NCBI GenBank assembly: GCA_964526475.1
Contig: CAZGKF010000013.1
Coordinates: 1-62,056, forward strand
Length of the DNA: 62,056 nucleotides
Direction: 5' to 3'
Source of the DNA: CAYVTV01 sp964526475
GTDB lineage: Bacteria > Bacteroidota > Bacteroidia > Bacteroidales > GCA-2748055
The notes below the pieces were generated by a model. It saw only the letters and a program-made list of their open reading frames with translations, did no database searches and was not told the origin of the DNA. How positions within the stretch are numbered: the stretch's first letter is position 1; the number at the start of each line of letters is the position of its first letter. Positions 18,872-27,807 of this stretch are shown piece by piece. The position numbers and the translations under genes were made by a program.

Positions 18872-19834
18872 ATGGTAATGAAAGTAAAAGAACCTTTATA
18901 TGATTTCATTAATCCATTGATAAACTATCAAATTAGACAAGGTGACAGTTACAATGTGCTTAAAGAAATAGAAGACAGGAAATTTGACCTGATTATTACA
19001 TCTCCACCTTATAACATTGGAAAATCTTATGAGACAAAGACAAGTATTGAGAAATACCTTGAAGCACAGGAAGAAATAATTTTTGAGTTAATAAGGACAT
19101 TGTCTGAAAAGGGGAATTTATGCTGGCAGGTTGGGAATTATGTGGACAAGGGTGAGATTTTCCCGCTTGATATTTATTATTATCAAATATTTAAGAAATA
19201 CGGACTAAAACTTCGTAATAGGATTATCTGGCATTTTGGGCATGGTCTGCATGCAAGTAATCGTTTCAGTGGGCGTTATGAAACTATTTTATGGTTTAGT
19301 AAAAATGATGAGTACATTTTTAACCTTGATAATGTAAGAGTTCCCGCAAAATATCCTGGTAAAAGGCATTTTAAGGGGCCAAACAAAGGATTGCCTTCCG
19401 GTAATCCGCTTGGAAAAAATCCAAGTGATATTTGGGAAATTGTATTAAGAGACTGGGATGCTGAGTTATGGAATATTCCAAACGTAAAATCTAATCATCC
19501 CGAAAAAACCGAACATCCATGTCAGTTCCCGATAGAGTTAGTAGAAAGATGTATATTGGCATTGACCAATGAAAATAGTTGGGTATTAGATCCTTTTGCA
19601 GGAGTCGGTTCCACAATTATTGCATCCATAAAAAATAACCGTAATTCAATAGGTATTGAAAAAGAGGAATTGTATTGCAATATTACTAAACAACGAATAA
19701 AAGCTTTTAGCGAAGGTGAATTAAAAATACGACCGATAAATAAACCCATCCATTTACCATCCGGAAGAGATAAAGTTTCTCAAGTGCCAGCTGAATGGAA
19801 TGAATTCGAGTTCACTACTGGAGATGGAAGATGA
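18872..19834 (+). CDS. Type II DNA methyltransferase, beta class, probably N4-cytosine
   Basis: This 320-residue enzyme carries the catalytic motif T-S-P-P-Y (residues 43-47) before the SAM motif DPFAGVGS (240-247), which is the beta-class order. The S-P-P-Y form is typical of N4-cytosine enzymes, whereas D-P-P-Y marks most N6-adenine ones. The partner directly downstream is a BglII/BstYI-like endonuclease; the enzyme that accompanies BglII is also, as I recall, an N4-cytosine methyltransferase. It protects host DNA by modifying the shared recognition site. A second ATG lies two codons into the gene. Confidence 0.88.
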   Translation: MVMKVKEPLYDFINPLINYQIRQGDSYNVLKEIEDRKFDLIITSPPYNIGKSYETKTSIEKYLEAQEEIIFELIRTLSEKGNLCWQVGNYVDKGEIFPLDIYYYQIFKKYGLKLRNRIIWHFGHGLHASNRFSGRYETILWFSKNDEYIFNLDNVRVPAKYPGKRHFKGPNKGLPSGNPLGKNPSDIWEIVLRDWDAELWNIPNVKSNHPEKTEHPCQFPIELVERCILALTNENSWVLDPFAGVGSTIIASIKNNRNSIGIEKEELYCNITKQRIKAFSEGELKIRPINKPIHLPSGRDKVSQVPAEWNEFEFTTGDGR

Positions 19835-19853
19835 ACATAACTAAATCAATAAA

Positions 19854-20468
19854 TTGAGAATAGCTCAAAAATACTCACATCTGAACGGTGAAGAATATCT
19901 GATTGTTCATCATAAGAAACTCTATAAGGAAATCACTAGTACTATACAAAGTATTGATGGAAAGAAGTTTATGACCAAAGAAAGCAAGGAAAAAACCATG
20001 CCGGGTAAAATGCTCTATAGTCCCATTCAGATTAATAAAGTATTTAACGAAAAATTTAATAAACTTGGCTGGGTTGAAAGACGCTATCAATATTACATTA
20101 CGACTGACCAAAAAATATTACCTGAATTAATTACCTTGCCATATGATCAACAAAAGACTTTTCTTATATCCAAAGGAATAGATGAACCAATATCCTCATA
20201 TAAACAAACAGATTTTGTTAAAGACCAAATAGCTGTTGAAGTTCAGTTCGGAAAATATGCTTTTGTTGCATTTGATTTATTTGTAAAGCATTTACTGTTT
20301 TATTCGGGTGGAGTTATTAATCTTGGGATAGAGGTATTACCAACAAAAAAAATGCAGTCACAAATGAGTAGTGGAGTTGCATATTTTGAAGGTGAGGTTT
20401 ATAATGTTTTAAGACATGGTAGAAACAACCCTCCTGTACCATTGATGATATTAGGAATAGAGCCGTAA
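19854..20468 (+). CDS. Type II restriction endonuclease, BglII/BstYI family
   Basis: This 204-residue protein must start at the TTG at 19854: a stop codon lies four codons upstream and no ATG is available. That start gives M-R-I-A-Q-K-Y-S-H-L-N-G, which resembles my recollection of the BstYI N-terminus. The active site is D120-x8-E129-x-Q131, the same spacing as Asp84/Glu93/Gln95 of BglII, and the following FGKYAFVAFDLFVKH and the C-terminal YNVLRHGR also fit this family. BglII cuts AGATCT and BstYI cuts RGATCY, so a GATC-centred site is the expected target. The weak start codon may keep expression below that of the methyltransferase, which ends 19 bases upstream. Confidence 0.85.
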   Translation: MRIAQKYSHLNGEEYLIVHHKKLYKEITSTIQSIDGKKFMTKESKEKTMPGKMLYSPIQINKVFNEKFNKLGWVERRYQYYITTDQKILPELITLPYDQQKTFLISKGIDEPISSYKQTDFVKDQIAVEVQFGKYAFVAFDLFVKHLLFYSGGVINLGIEVLPTKKMQSQMSSGVAYFEGEVYNVLRHGRNNPPVPLMILGIEP

Positions 20469-20570
20469 AATATTTACAAATAAAAAACTGGCCAGTATAA
20501 TATTTTATTTATTTCCGGAGATTAAGCCTTATGGCATACAAGCACACATGCGGTTTAAATTGAAGTTCTT

Positions 20571-20634
20571 TGTGATTCCGGCAGGATTAGTTCGCTGCGC
20601 TCCGTCAGGCGCACCGGCTGCTCATGATCCTGCC
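20571..20634. repeat. Partial copy of tRNA-Arg 3' end with hairpin (attachment-site-like)
   Basis: The 18 bases TGTGATTCCGGCAGGATT at 20571-20588 are repeated exactly at 20691-20708, where they cover 16 bases of the tRNA-Arg 3' end plus two flanking bases. The left copy also pairs with a downstream arm: GGCAGGAT (20580-20587) and ATCCTGCC (20627-20634). Duplicated tRNA 3' ends are the usual scar of integrase-mediated insertion. No integrase gene is near. Confidence 0.55.
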
Positions 20635-20692
20635 TGGTTTATTGTTAATCCGAAATAATGAGCTGATGGATGTAAAAAGGCATAAGATTATG

Positions 20693-20766
20693 TGATTCCG
20701 GCAGGATTCGAACCTGCGACCCACGGCTTAGAAGGCCGTTGCTCTGTCCAACTGAGCTACGGAACC
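20693..20766 (-). tRNA. tRNA-Arg (anticodon TCT)
   Basis: Read on the minus strand, this 74-nt gene folds as a normal cloverleaf. The acceptor GGTTCCG pairs with CGGAATC (one G-U pair), the D arm is AGCTCAGTTGGACAGAGC, the anticodon loop CTTCTAA has TCT, and the T arm GCAGG-TTCGAAT-CCTGC is complete. The discriminator is A and CCA is not encoded. Confidence 0.95.
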
Positions 20767-20866
20767 ATAAAACTGGACGCAAAGATAAAAAAAATACCCT
20801 TTATTTTATATATTTGAAAATAGTTTTGAGTTATATACAGGATGTTTTCTTATACACTGCCTGAGA

Positions 20867-22822
20867 ATGAAAAAAAAATACAGAATTCTTTATGTTGAGG
20901 ATAATCCTGTTGAATTTGAAATGGTCAGAGCTTTCCTTGAAAATGCCGACCTGATAGAATCATTCACTGTAGTGGAGAGAAAAAGGGAATTTCTCCGGGA
21001 AATAAAAAGAGAGAAATATGATCTCATACTTACGGACTTTGCACTGGAATCATTCCATGGGTTTGAAGTACTTCAACTGGTTAAGAAAGATATCCCAGGA
21101 ACCCCTGTAATTTTCATTACAGGATCCTTACCCGATGAAATTGCTGTGGAAGTAATTAAAAAAGGTGCTGCCGATTATATCCTGCTCCAGAATATTTACC
21201 GGCTGATACCTGCAGTGCATTCCGTTGTGGAGAAGAAAAGAATTAAGGATGAAAAAGATTCGGCAATAAAAAGACTGCTGGAAAGTGAGGAAAATTACCG
21301 TATACTAGCTGAATCCTCCCCTTTTGGAATTATTGTTCATAGCAATGGTAAACTGAAATATTATAATAAACAAGCTGTTAAGTTTTTCGCGGCAGAAGGT
21401 AGTGACAATTACCATGATCTTGATATACTCAGTTTTATTCATCCAGACTACCACCAGATTGCTAATGAAAGGGCAGCAAATCTATACTCGGGAGTGAGTT
21501 ATCCCGATTTTTCCGAGCTTATCCTTCTTAACCGAAAAGGAGAACCTATCCAGGTTGAAGTAGCTTCAGCAAGTATCACCTACAACGGAATTCCTTCCGC
21601 TCAGGTTATATTCAGAGATATTGCAGAAAGAAAAAGAATTGAAACGGAGATTATAAAAGCTAAAGAGAAAGCAGAGGAATCCGATCGCCTGAAAACTGCT
21701 TTCCTCGAAAATATGAGCCATGAAATACGGACTCCCCTGAATGGTATTATTGGTTTTTCAACTCTCCTTAAATTCAAAGAACTGCAAAACCCGGAGCGCT
21801 TGAAATACCTTGAGATTATTGAGCAATCAGGTAAACATCTTCTGAATATTATCAATGACCTTATTGAGATATCGAGGATAGAATCAGGTCATGTCGAACT
21901 GAGAAATGAACAGGTAAATCTTAACAGTTTGCTGAGGGATGTCTATACTTTCTTCAGCAAAAGTTTAAGAATGAAGGAACTTCCTGTTGAAATTTATTTG
22001 CATAATGAAGTAGCTGATAATGATTCGTTTGTGATAACGGATCCTTCGCGCCTGAAACAGGTACTCATTAATCTTTTAAATAATGCACTGAAGTTTACCG
22101 CCAGGGGAAGAATAGATTTTGGTTATGAAAGACCTGATAAGGGGTTCGTGAGATTTTTTGTTAAAGATACCGGCATTGGGATACCAGAAAAATCAAAGGA
22201 AATTGTTTTTGAGCGTTTCCGTCAGGCAGATGATGAAGCGACTATGAAAGAATTCGGAGGAACAGGATTGGGTCTGACAATTTCTAAGGGACTGATTGAA
22301 AAGATGGAAGGGGGTATTTGGTTTGACTCTGTTTATGGTGAAGGGACAAATTTCTATTTCTCACTTCCTTTGAAACTTTTTACTTCAGAGGAAGAAGGTA
22401 TGGGAGCGATGGATGATATTACATATGAAGGAGCTTGGAAAAGTAAAAACCTATTAATTGCTGAGGATGAACAGTCAAATTTTGTACTTCTGAAACACAT
22501 GCTGAAAAATACAGGAATTGCTATCGAGAGGGCATCAACCGGTAAGACAGTTCTTGAAATGCTGGGGAAAAGCCAGGGAAAATATGATGTTATCCTTATG
22601 GATATTAAGATGCCTGAGATGGACGGACTGGAGGTAATAAGGGAAATCCGTAATAATAAATTAAGTATTCCTGTGATAGCTCAGACAGCTTATGCAATGA
22701 CTGACGACCGGCAGAAATGTATCAATGCCGGGTTTAATGAATATATTACCAAACCCATAAAAACAAAAGAACTCTTGAATAAGATCAACCTGATGTTAAT
22801 AAAGGGAAGTGCCGGAAAATAA
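20867..22822 (+). CDS. Hybrid histidine kinase (REC-PAS-HisKA-HATPase-REC)
   Basis: This 651-residue soluble kinase has an N-terminal receiver (EDN, Asp57 in LTDFAL, Thr85), PAS (about 140-255), HisKA with His285 in MSHEIRTPLN, HATPase (DTGIGI; GGTGLGLTISK), and a C-terminal receiver (AEDE, LMDIKMP, TKPIK). The first receiver has lost the usual conserved Lys: ADYILLQN replaces the typical Lys-containing loop, so its activation may be altered. A -7-like TATATTTG sits at 20809-20816. The gene is alone between the tRNA and a gene-poor stretch; its partners are unknown. Confidence 0.9.
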   Translation: MKKKYRILYVEDNPVEFEMVRAFLENADLIESFTVVERKREFLREIKREKYDLILTDFALESFHGFEVLQLVKKDIPGTPVIFITGSLPDEIAVEVIKKGAADYILLQNIYRLIPAVHSVVEKKRIKDEKDSAIKRLLESEENYRILAESSPFGIIVHSNGKLKYYNKQAVKFFAAEGSDNYHDLDILSFIHPDYHQIANERAANLYSGVSYPDFSELILLNRKGEPIQVEVASASITYNGIPSAQVIFRDIAERKRIETEIIKAKEKAEESDRLKTAFLENMSHEIRTPLNGIIGFSTLLKFKELQNPERLKYLEIIEQSGKHLLNIINDLIEISRIESGHVELRNEQVNLNSLLRDVYTFFSKSLRMKELPVEIYLHNEVADNDSFVITDPSRLKQVLINLLNNALKFTARGRIDFGYERPDKGFVRFFVKDTGIGIPEKSKEIVFERFRQADDEATMKEFGGTGLGLTISKGLIEKMEGGIWFDSVYGEGTNFYFSLPLKLFTSEEEGMGAMDDITYEGAWKSKNLLIAEDEQSNFVLLKHMLKNTGIAIERASTGKTVLEMLGKSQGKYDVILMDIKMPEMDGLEVIREIRNNKLSIPVIAQTAYAMTDDRQKCINAGFNEYITKPIKTKELLNKINLMLIKGSAGK

Positions 22823-22838
22823 TAGAATTTATTGTAGC

Positions 22839-22870
22839 AAAAAAAAAGCTGCTCCCGAAAAAGGAGCAGC
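22839..22870 (-). terminator. Intrinsic terminator hairpin, T-tract on the minus strand
   Basis: GCTGCTCC (22848-22855) pairs perfectly with GGAGCAGC (22863-22870), with a 7-base loop. Nine A residues precede it, so a U tract follows the hairpin only for RNA made from the minus strand. It sits 26 bases after the kinase stop codon and may serve that gene weakly. A minus-strand RNA ending here is not otherwise evident. Confidence 0.55.
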
Positions 22871-24075
22871 ATACAATTAAAAGGCTAACCCTAAATTAAC
22901 CTGGTGATTGATGAAAGCATGAGCAATATACAATAAATATTGTACATAGAATATTTTTTTAATAATCTATTAGATTAAAGTGCTCTACAGCATATATTTT
23001 CAGCCTTAATCCTGCTCAGCTCAATTCCCAGACTGCTGTAAAAGAGATTGCAGGTGAGTATTACATCCTTTCCTATTTACTCTTGCCTTTTAATAGCTCT
23101 GTATTGTCCTTCCTTTCAGTGTTACTATCCTTAATTAATCAGATAATTGCGTATAATAAATTCCTTAAGTTAACGCCTATGCCTTTCAGGGTTCTGTTGG
23201 GTGTGTGTGAATCCTTATCTTACCTTAGGTTGCACCTATTGGTTATTTTTCAACCCCGATTTTTTTTCATTTCAAATTGCAGATCGCATCTTTCTCTCTT
23301 CATTTTTCAACATAAACTTATCAATTCATCCATCTGCGAACATCAGCGTGATCTGCGGGACAAAATAAAGCGTAGAAAAAGTTGTTCCTGATGACAACTT
23401 CTGAGCCATCTGTGGTAGTTTGAATCGGACCCACCCCTTGAAAATGAGGGGGGGGAGTTTGTAAATCTAAATTTTTTTCTCTTTTCCATCCCTAATTCTG
23501 CATTCCTTCTTACTTCTGAATTCTGCATTCTATGTTCCCCCATTCTTTCTTCTTATTTCTTCGTTCTTCATTCCTTGTTCTGAAATCAAAAAAGCGTGTC
23601 TCTTCTTCAGACAGAACGAGGAACACTAGAGGGCAAAATTCAAAAGTGAAATGCAGAACAAGGAACAAAAGAAGTCAGAATTCAGAAGTTTATTATTCTT
23701 GTCTAAAACCTTTATTTTCACTCATTAGCAAACTTGCTTTTGGGAATATCAAATGATATCCAATCGCAAAAAAATCGGGTCATACAAGGATGAAAACAGG
23801 AGTTGTGTATTAAGAGTAGCTCAATAAGGAGGGATCACAGGGGTGGGGCATTTGATTGTTTCATTGAAAGTTGAAAGCAAGATTAGATAGATTTCCTCAG
23901 GATCATAGAATCCTTGATGGCCCAGCGTACATTTCTCAGCTTAACTCAGCGGGAAATTATTTTGGTGTAAAAGATTGGATATTATAATTGTTTTTTTATA
24001 ATTTTAAAAACCAGTTGTATTTCAATTCTTTTATATATCTGTTAACCAGTATTATTAAATTAATCATTAAAAGTC
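22871..24075. other. Gene-poor stretch with decayed and low-complexity sequence
   Basis: I see no convincing gene here. Short open frames exist but have no start context or family features. The stretch contains a run with CATCTGCGAAC (about 23330), a C/G-rich patch (23430-23458), a pyrimidine-rich tract and its inverted partner (23470-23690, listed separately), and AT-rich DNA leading into the DUF1080 gene. Confidence 0.6.
23470..23690. repeat. Pyrimidine-rich tract with inverted purine-rich partner (TTCTGCATTC family)
   Basis: The first half (about 23470-23584) is built from TTCTGCATTC, TTCTGAATTCTG and similar words. The second half (about 23650-23690) carries reverse complements: CTTCTGAATTCTG at 23513-23525 matches CAGAATTCAGAAG at 23676-23688, and TTCCTTGTTCTG at 23571-23582 matches CAGAACAAGGAA at 23654-23665. 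A related tract lies at 26076-26238. Confidence 0.6.
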
Positions 24076-24831
24076 ATGAAAAAAATTATTTCATTATCAT
24101 CTGCTTTATTTCTTTTTGCTTTTACAGTGATTTTTCTTTTTTCCTGTAAAACAAAAACAGCTCCCGATACTTCTGAAACAGAACAGCCTGTTGCTGAGGA
24201 AGGCTGGGTAGTATTGTTTGATGGCACCGGCACTGAGGGCTGGAGAAGTTATGCTAAAGAGACATTTCCTGAAGAGGGCTGGGTTATGGAAGATGGGACT
24301 CTGAGATGTATTGGTTCCGGCGCGGGTGAAGCAGGAGGAAAAGGAGGAGACATCATTTACAATCAGAAATTCAAGGATTTCCACCTCAAACTTGAATGGA
24401 AAATTTCAGAAGGAGGGAATAGCGGCATCTTCTATCTGGCTCAGGAAATTTCCGGCGAACCAATTTGGAAATCAGCTCCTGAAATGCAGATACTTGACAA
24501 TGAACGGCATCTGGATGCTAAACTGGGAAAAGACGGTAACCGTCAAGCCGGATCACTCTATGATCTTATCCCTGCTGTTCCTCAAAACGCAAAACCTGCG
24601 GGTGAATGGAACGAGGCTGAAATTATGATATACCAGGGAACAGTAGTTCATAAAATGAACGGCGAGGTTGTTCTTGAATATCATCTGGGAACTACAGACT
24701 GGGATAATATGATTGCTAACAGCAAGTTTGAAACTTTCCCGGAGTTCGGCAAATACAGGGATGGTTATATAGGTCTTCAGGATCACGGCAATGACGTGTG
24801 GTTCAGGAATATTATGATCAAGGAATTATAG
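24076..24831 (+). CDS. DUF1080 lipoprotein (3-keto-disaccharide hydrolase family)
   Basis: This 251-residue lipoprotein has a signal peptide with lipobox LFSC (Cys24) and a short acidic linker. The family signatures are LFDGT...GW near residue 50, GGDIIY, GGNSGIFYL, PEMQILDN, and the ending GLQDHGNDVWFRNI. Members are concanavalin-like jelly rolls; some hydrolyse 3-keto-glycosides made by Gfo/Idh/MocA-type oxidoreductases. One such oxidoreductase is present at 54.2 kb in this window, but not linked. The gene converges on the dehydrogenase with a 14-base overlap. Confidence 0.87.
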   Translation: MKKIISLSSALFLFAFTVIFLFSCKTKTAPDTSETEQPVAEEGWVVLFDGTGTEGWRSYAKETFPEEGWVMEDGTLRCIGSGAGEAGGKGGDIIYNQKFKDFHLKLEWKISEGGNSGIFYLAQEISGEPIWKSAPEMQILDNERHLDAKLGKDGNRQAGSLYDLIPAVPQNAKPAGEWNEAEIMIYQGTVVHKMNGEVVLEYHLGTTDWDNMIANSKFETFPEFGKYRDGYIGLQDHGNDVWFRNIMIKEL

Positions 24832-25804
24832 AATAATCCTTATTCTTCATAAATTCCTCAATGTTTGCTGCAAGCCTGTCAATTAATTTCTGACGGGCTT
24901 CAATGCTTGTCCATGCCATATGTGGAGTGAGCAATATTTTGTCTTTATTTATTACCCTTAAAAGAGGATTATCCTTGCTTACAGGCTCTTCCTCATATAC
25001 ATCAAATGCAGCGGATCCTATAAGATTTTCATTTAAAGCACGCATTAAATCCCGTTCAACTACAATCCCCCCTCTTCCGGTATTAATAAGGATGGAACAT
25101 GATTTCATCAGTTTAAGTTTTTCATAATTTATAAGCCCTCTGGTTGTTTCTGTAAGCGGAGCGTGAATGCTTACAACATCGGAAGTACTTAGTAATGTGT
25201 TAAGATCGAATCTTTTATAATTTATATTATTATTTCTTCCAGTTGTAGAATAAAAAACAACTTCCATACCAAAAGCCTGTGCAATCTGAGCCACTCTTCT
25301 TCCTATTGTTCCAAGACCAATAATTCCCATTCGTTTTCCATAAAGTTCCCAGGAAGGTTTTTCAAAATGTGTGAAAGAATCACTGCTGGCATAAGCCCCT
25401 GATTTAACATAAACATCATAATAGGATAAGTTGTTAATCAGGAAAAGCAACATGGCAAATGTAGTCTGGGCGACCGATTCTGTTGAATAGTCTGTGACAT
25501 TCTTCACCTGAATACCCTTTTTCTGAGCATATTCCAGATCAATATTATTAATACCTGTAGCTGCTACACAGACCAACCTGAGATCAGGCAATGAATCTAT
25601 AATATTCCTGGTTATCGGGACTTTATTAACGATAACAACTTCTTTTCCTTTACATCTTTCAACAACAAGATGATCAGGCGTTTTATCGTATATCTCAATG
25701 TCACCCTGCTTCTCAAGTATCCTGAAATTTGGACCCTCCCCGACAGTTTTCGCGTCAAGAAAAACTATATTGATCTTTTTATCTGTTTTTTTTACACCTT
25801 TCAT
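24818..25804 (-). CDS. D-2-hydroxyacid dehydrogenase (NAD-dependent, glycerate dehydrogenase-like)
   Basis: This 328-residue enzyme has the split-domain layout of D-isomer-specific 2-hydroxyacid dehydrogenases: a Rossmann motif G-L-G-T-I-G at about residue 158, INTGRGG with the substrate Arg, an acidic EEEP, and the catalytic His in TPHMAW. It reduces a 2-keto acid such as hydroxypyruvate or glyoxylate with NAD(P)H. The exact substrate cannot be told from sequence. No partner gene is on the same strand. Confidence 0.87.
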   Translation of the reverse strand: MKGVKKTDKKINIVFLDAKTVGEGPNFRILEKQGDIEIYDKTPDHLVVERCKGKEVVIVNKVPITRNIIDSLPDLRLVCVAATGINNIDLEYAQKKGIQVKNVTDYSTESVAQTTFAMLLFLINNLSYYDVYVKSGAYASSDSFTHFEKPSWELYGKRMGIIGLGTIGRRVAQIAQAFGMEVVFYSTTGRNNNINYKRFDLNTLLSTSDVVSIHAPLTETTRGLINYEKLKLMKSCSILINTGRGGIVVERDLMRALNENLIGSAAFDVYEEEPVSKDNPLLRVINKDKILLTPHMAWTSIEARQKLIDRLAANIEEFMKNKDYSIIP

Positions 25805-26496
25805 CCTAAAAAAAGCTTCATTATTATTTTCTGCGTTTTCTCAGCGAGAAATAAAATATTTTATATACCTGAAAAGTTACAATTTCTGTAATATGGATAA
25901 TTTAATAAAATAAAACTTACAAATAAACAATTTCTGTTAAAAAAAGTTTAAATAATACCAACTGACTTATGAAGTAAAATGGCCATATTTGTTTTATCTA
26001 TTCCAGATTTTCATCAATCATGTAAGTTCTGAGCCGACTAACTGAAAGAGCAGTATTCAGAAAAACTCTACTATGGTCTTCTGTCTCCTGCCTTCTGTCT
26101 CCTATCTTCTATATTCTGCCTACTTCATTCTGCATTCCGCCTTCTGCCTTCTGCATTCTACCTTTTTAATTCTGTATTCTGTATTCTGCCTTCTGCATTC
26201 TACCTTTTATCTTTTATCTTCTATCTTCTATCTTCATCCTGATACCTGATCTGATAATCTTAATTTTGGTTAGAAACTTTAGAAGTTGTACTTTTGCAAA
26301 GTTATGGACAACTAATTTATATCCGGTTTATAAATTCTTCATTTCGATTCAGCATTCAGGACAAACACTGCTCAATTGATTTTTACGCATTCTTGACTTC
26401 TTTCAATCGCAAATAATATAAGATACATTCCTTGTGTTTAATTATGAATGAAACTTACTAACAAGTAAGCTGTATATGTTTTAAAATAATATTAAG
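25805..26496. other. Gene-free stretch between dehydrogenase and ablA
   Basis: No gene is supported in this 0.7-kb gap. It contains a CTGCGTTTTCTCAGCGAG word near 25838, the pyrimidine tract at 26076-26238, and AT-rich DNA before ablA. The dehydrogenase promoter must lie at its left end and the ablA promoter at its right end. Confidence 0.6.
26076..26238. repeat. Pyrimidine-rich TTCTGCATTC/CTTCTGCC tract, second copy
   Basis: About 160 bases are almost pure pyrimidine on the plus strand. They are made of loosely repeated words such as TTCTGCATTC, CCTTCTG and TATCTTC. The words and composition match the tract at 23470-23584. Confidence 0.6.
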
Positions 26497-27807
26497 ATGA
26501 TCTATAATAACTTACAGCAGAAAATTGCAAAAAAAATTCATCCTCAAACAACTTTATCTAATTGGAAAGATTGGAAATGGCATGTAAGAAATAGCATCCG
26601 TACAATAAGTCAGTTTGAACATCTTACCGGAATTCATTTTGATGATGACGAGAGACAACTATTAGCTGAAACAGTCAAGAAGTTTCCATTTATGACAACT
26701 CCTTATTATCTCTCTTTGATAGACCGCTCAAATTATCGTAATGATCCTGTTTTCCGACAAGCCATGCCCGATAGCAGAGAACTGTTAATTGAAAATTACG
26801 AAATGAAGGATCCTTTGTCGGAAGAGAAGGATAGCCCTGTTGAGGGAATTACTCACCGTTATCCCGACAGGGTTTTGTTTCACGTAAGTAATACCTGTGC
26901 AATGTATTGCAGACACTGTACAAGGAAAAGAAAAGTCGGTGATAAAGATTTTATCCCCGGGCGTGAACAAATGAACAAAGGAGTAGATTACATTAAGCAA
27001 CATAAGGAAATTAGAGATGTATTGCTTTCAGGTGGAGACCCCTTCTTAATGCCGGATCATCATTTGGAAGAATTGCTAAAGGATATAAGGAGCATAGAGC
27101 ATGTTGAAATAATTCGCATTGGTACAAGAACTCCGGTTGTCCTGCCATACAGAATTACAGACGAGCTTACAGAGATGTTAAAAAAGTATCACCCTGTTTG
27201 GGTAAATACTCATTTTAATCACCCACGTGAAATTACTACCTCATCCAAACAAGCTCTTGCAAAACTTGCAGATGCAGGAATACCGCTGGGAAACCAAACT
27301 GTCCTGCTCGCCGAAGTAAATGATTGCCCGCGGATAATGAAGAGTCTTGTGCATAAGCTTGTTCAGAATCGTGTCAGGCCTTATTATTTATATCAATGTG
27401 ATCTTGCAGAGGGCTTATCCCATTTCAGAACGCCCGTTGGTAAAGGAATAGAGATCATCGAATCTCTTATAGGTCACACTAGCGGGTTAGCCATTCCGAC
27501 GTACGTTATTGATGCTCCCGGTGGGGGTGGTAAAATACCTGTAATGCCTAACTATATTATTTCATGGTCAGCCAATAAGGTGGTTCTCAGAAATTTCGAG
27601 GGAGTGATAACAGCCTATAAAGAACCTGAAAATTATAAAAATGATTTTTGTGACCGGGAATGCCAGAATTGCGTAATGGATGTTAACTTAAACGAAGGCC
27701 AGGAGATTAATCCTCAGGGAATTGAAAAACTTCTTTCTGAATATGACGATTCAATCTCTTTAATACCTGTTGAAAATGAAAGATTTAAAAGACGGAATAA
27801 TACATGA
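26497..27807 (+). CDS. ablA: Lysine 2,3-aminomutase
   Basis: This 436-residue radical-SAM, PLP-dependent enzyme converts L-lysine to beta-lysine. The [4Fe-4S] motif is C134-x3-C138-x2-C141 (CAMYCRHC). The glycine-rich SGGDP follows, and DAPGGGGK carries the PLP lysine. The C-terminal cysteines in CDRECQNC fit the zinc site of the family. The downstream gene is a beta-lysine acetyltransferase that overlaps its last 32 bases. Together they make N-epsilon-acetyl-beta-lysine, a compatible solute, rather than feeding lysine fermentation; none of the fermentation genes is present. Confidence 0.93.
   Translation: MIYNNLQQKIAKKIHPQTTLSNWKDWKWHVRNSIRTISQFEHLTGIHFDDDERQLLAETVKKFPFMTTPYYLSLIDRSNYRNDPVFRQAMPDSRELLIENYEMKDPLSEEKDSPVEGITHRYPDRVLFHVSNTCAMYCRHCTRKRKVGDKDFIPGREQMNKGVDYIKQHKEIRDVLLSGGDPFLMPDHHLEELLKDIRSIEHVEIIRIGTRTPVVLPYRITDELTEMLKKYHPVWVNTHFNHPREITTSSKQALAKLADAGIPLGNQTVLLAEVNDCPRIMKSLVHKLVQNRVRPYYLYQCDLAEGLSHFRTPVGKGIEIIESLIGHTSGLAIPTYVIDAPGGGGKIPVMPNYIISWSANKVVLRNFEGVITAYKEPENYKNDFCDRECQNCVMDVNLNEGQEINPQGIEKLLSEYDDSISLIPVENERFKRRNNT

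Noticed and set aside
23083..23391. 102-residue open frame on the plus strand
   Set aside because: It runs through low-complexity and repeat DNA, has no family features and has stop-rich surroundings; I treat it as chance.
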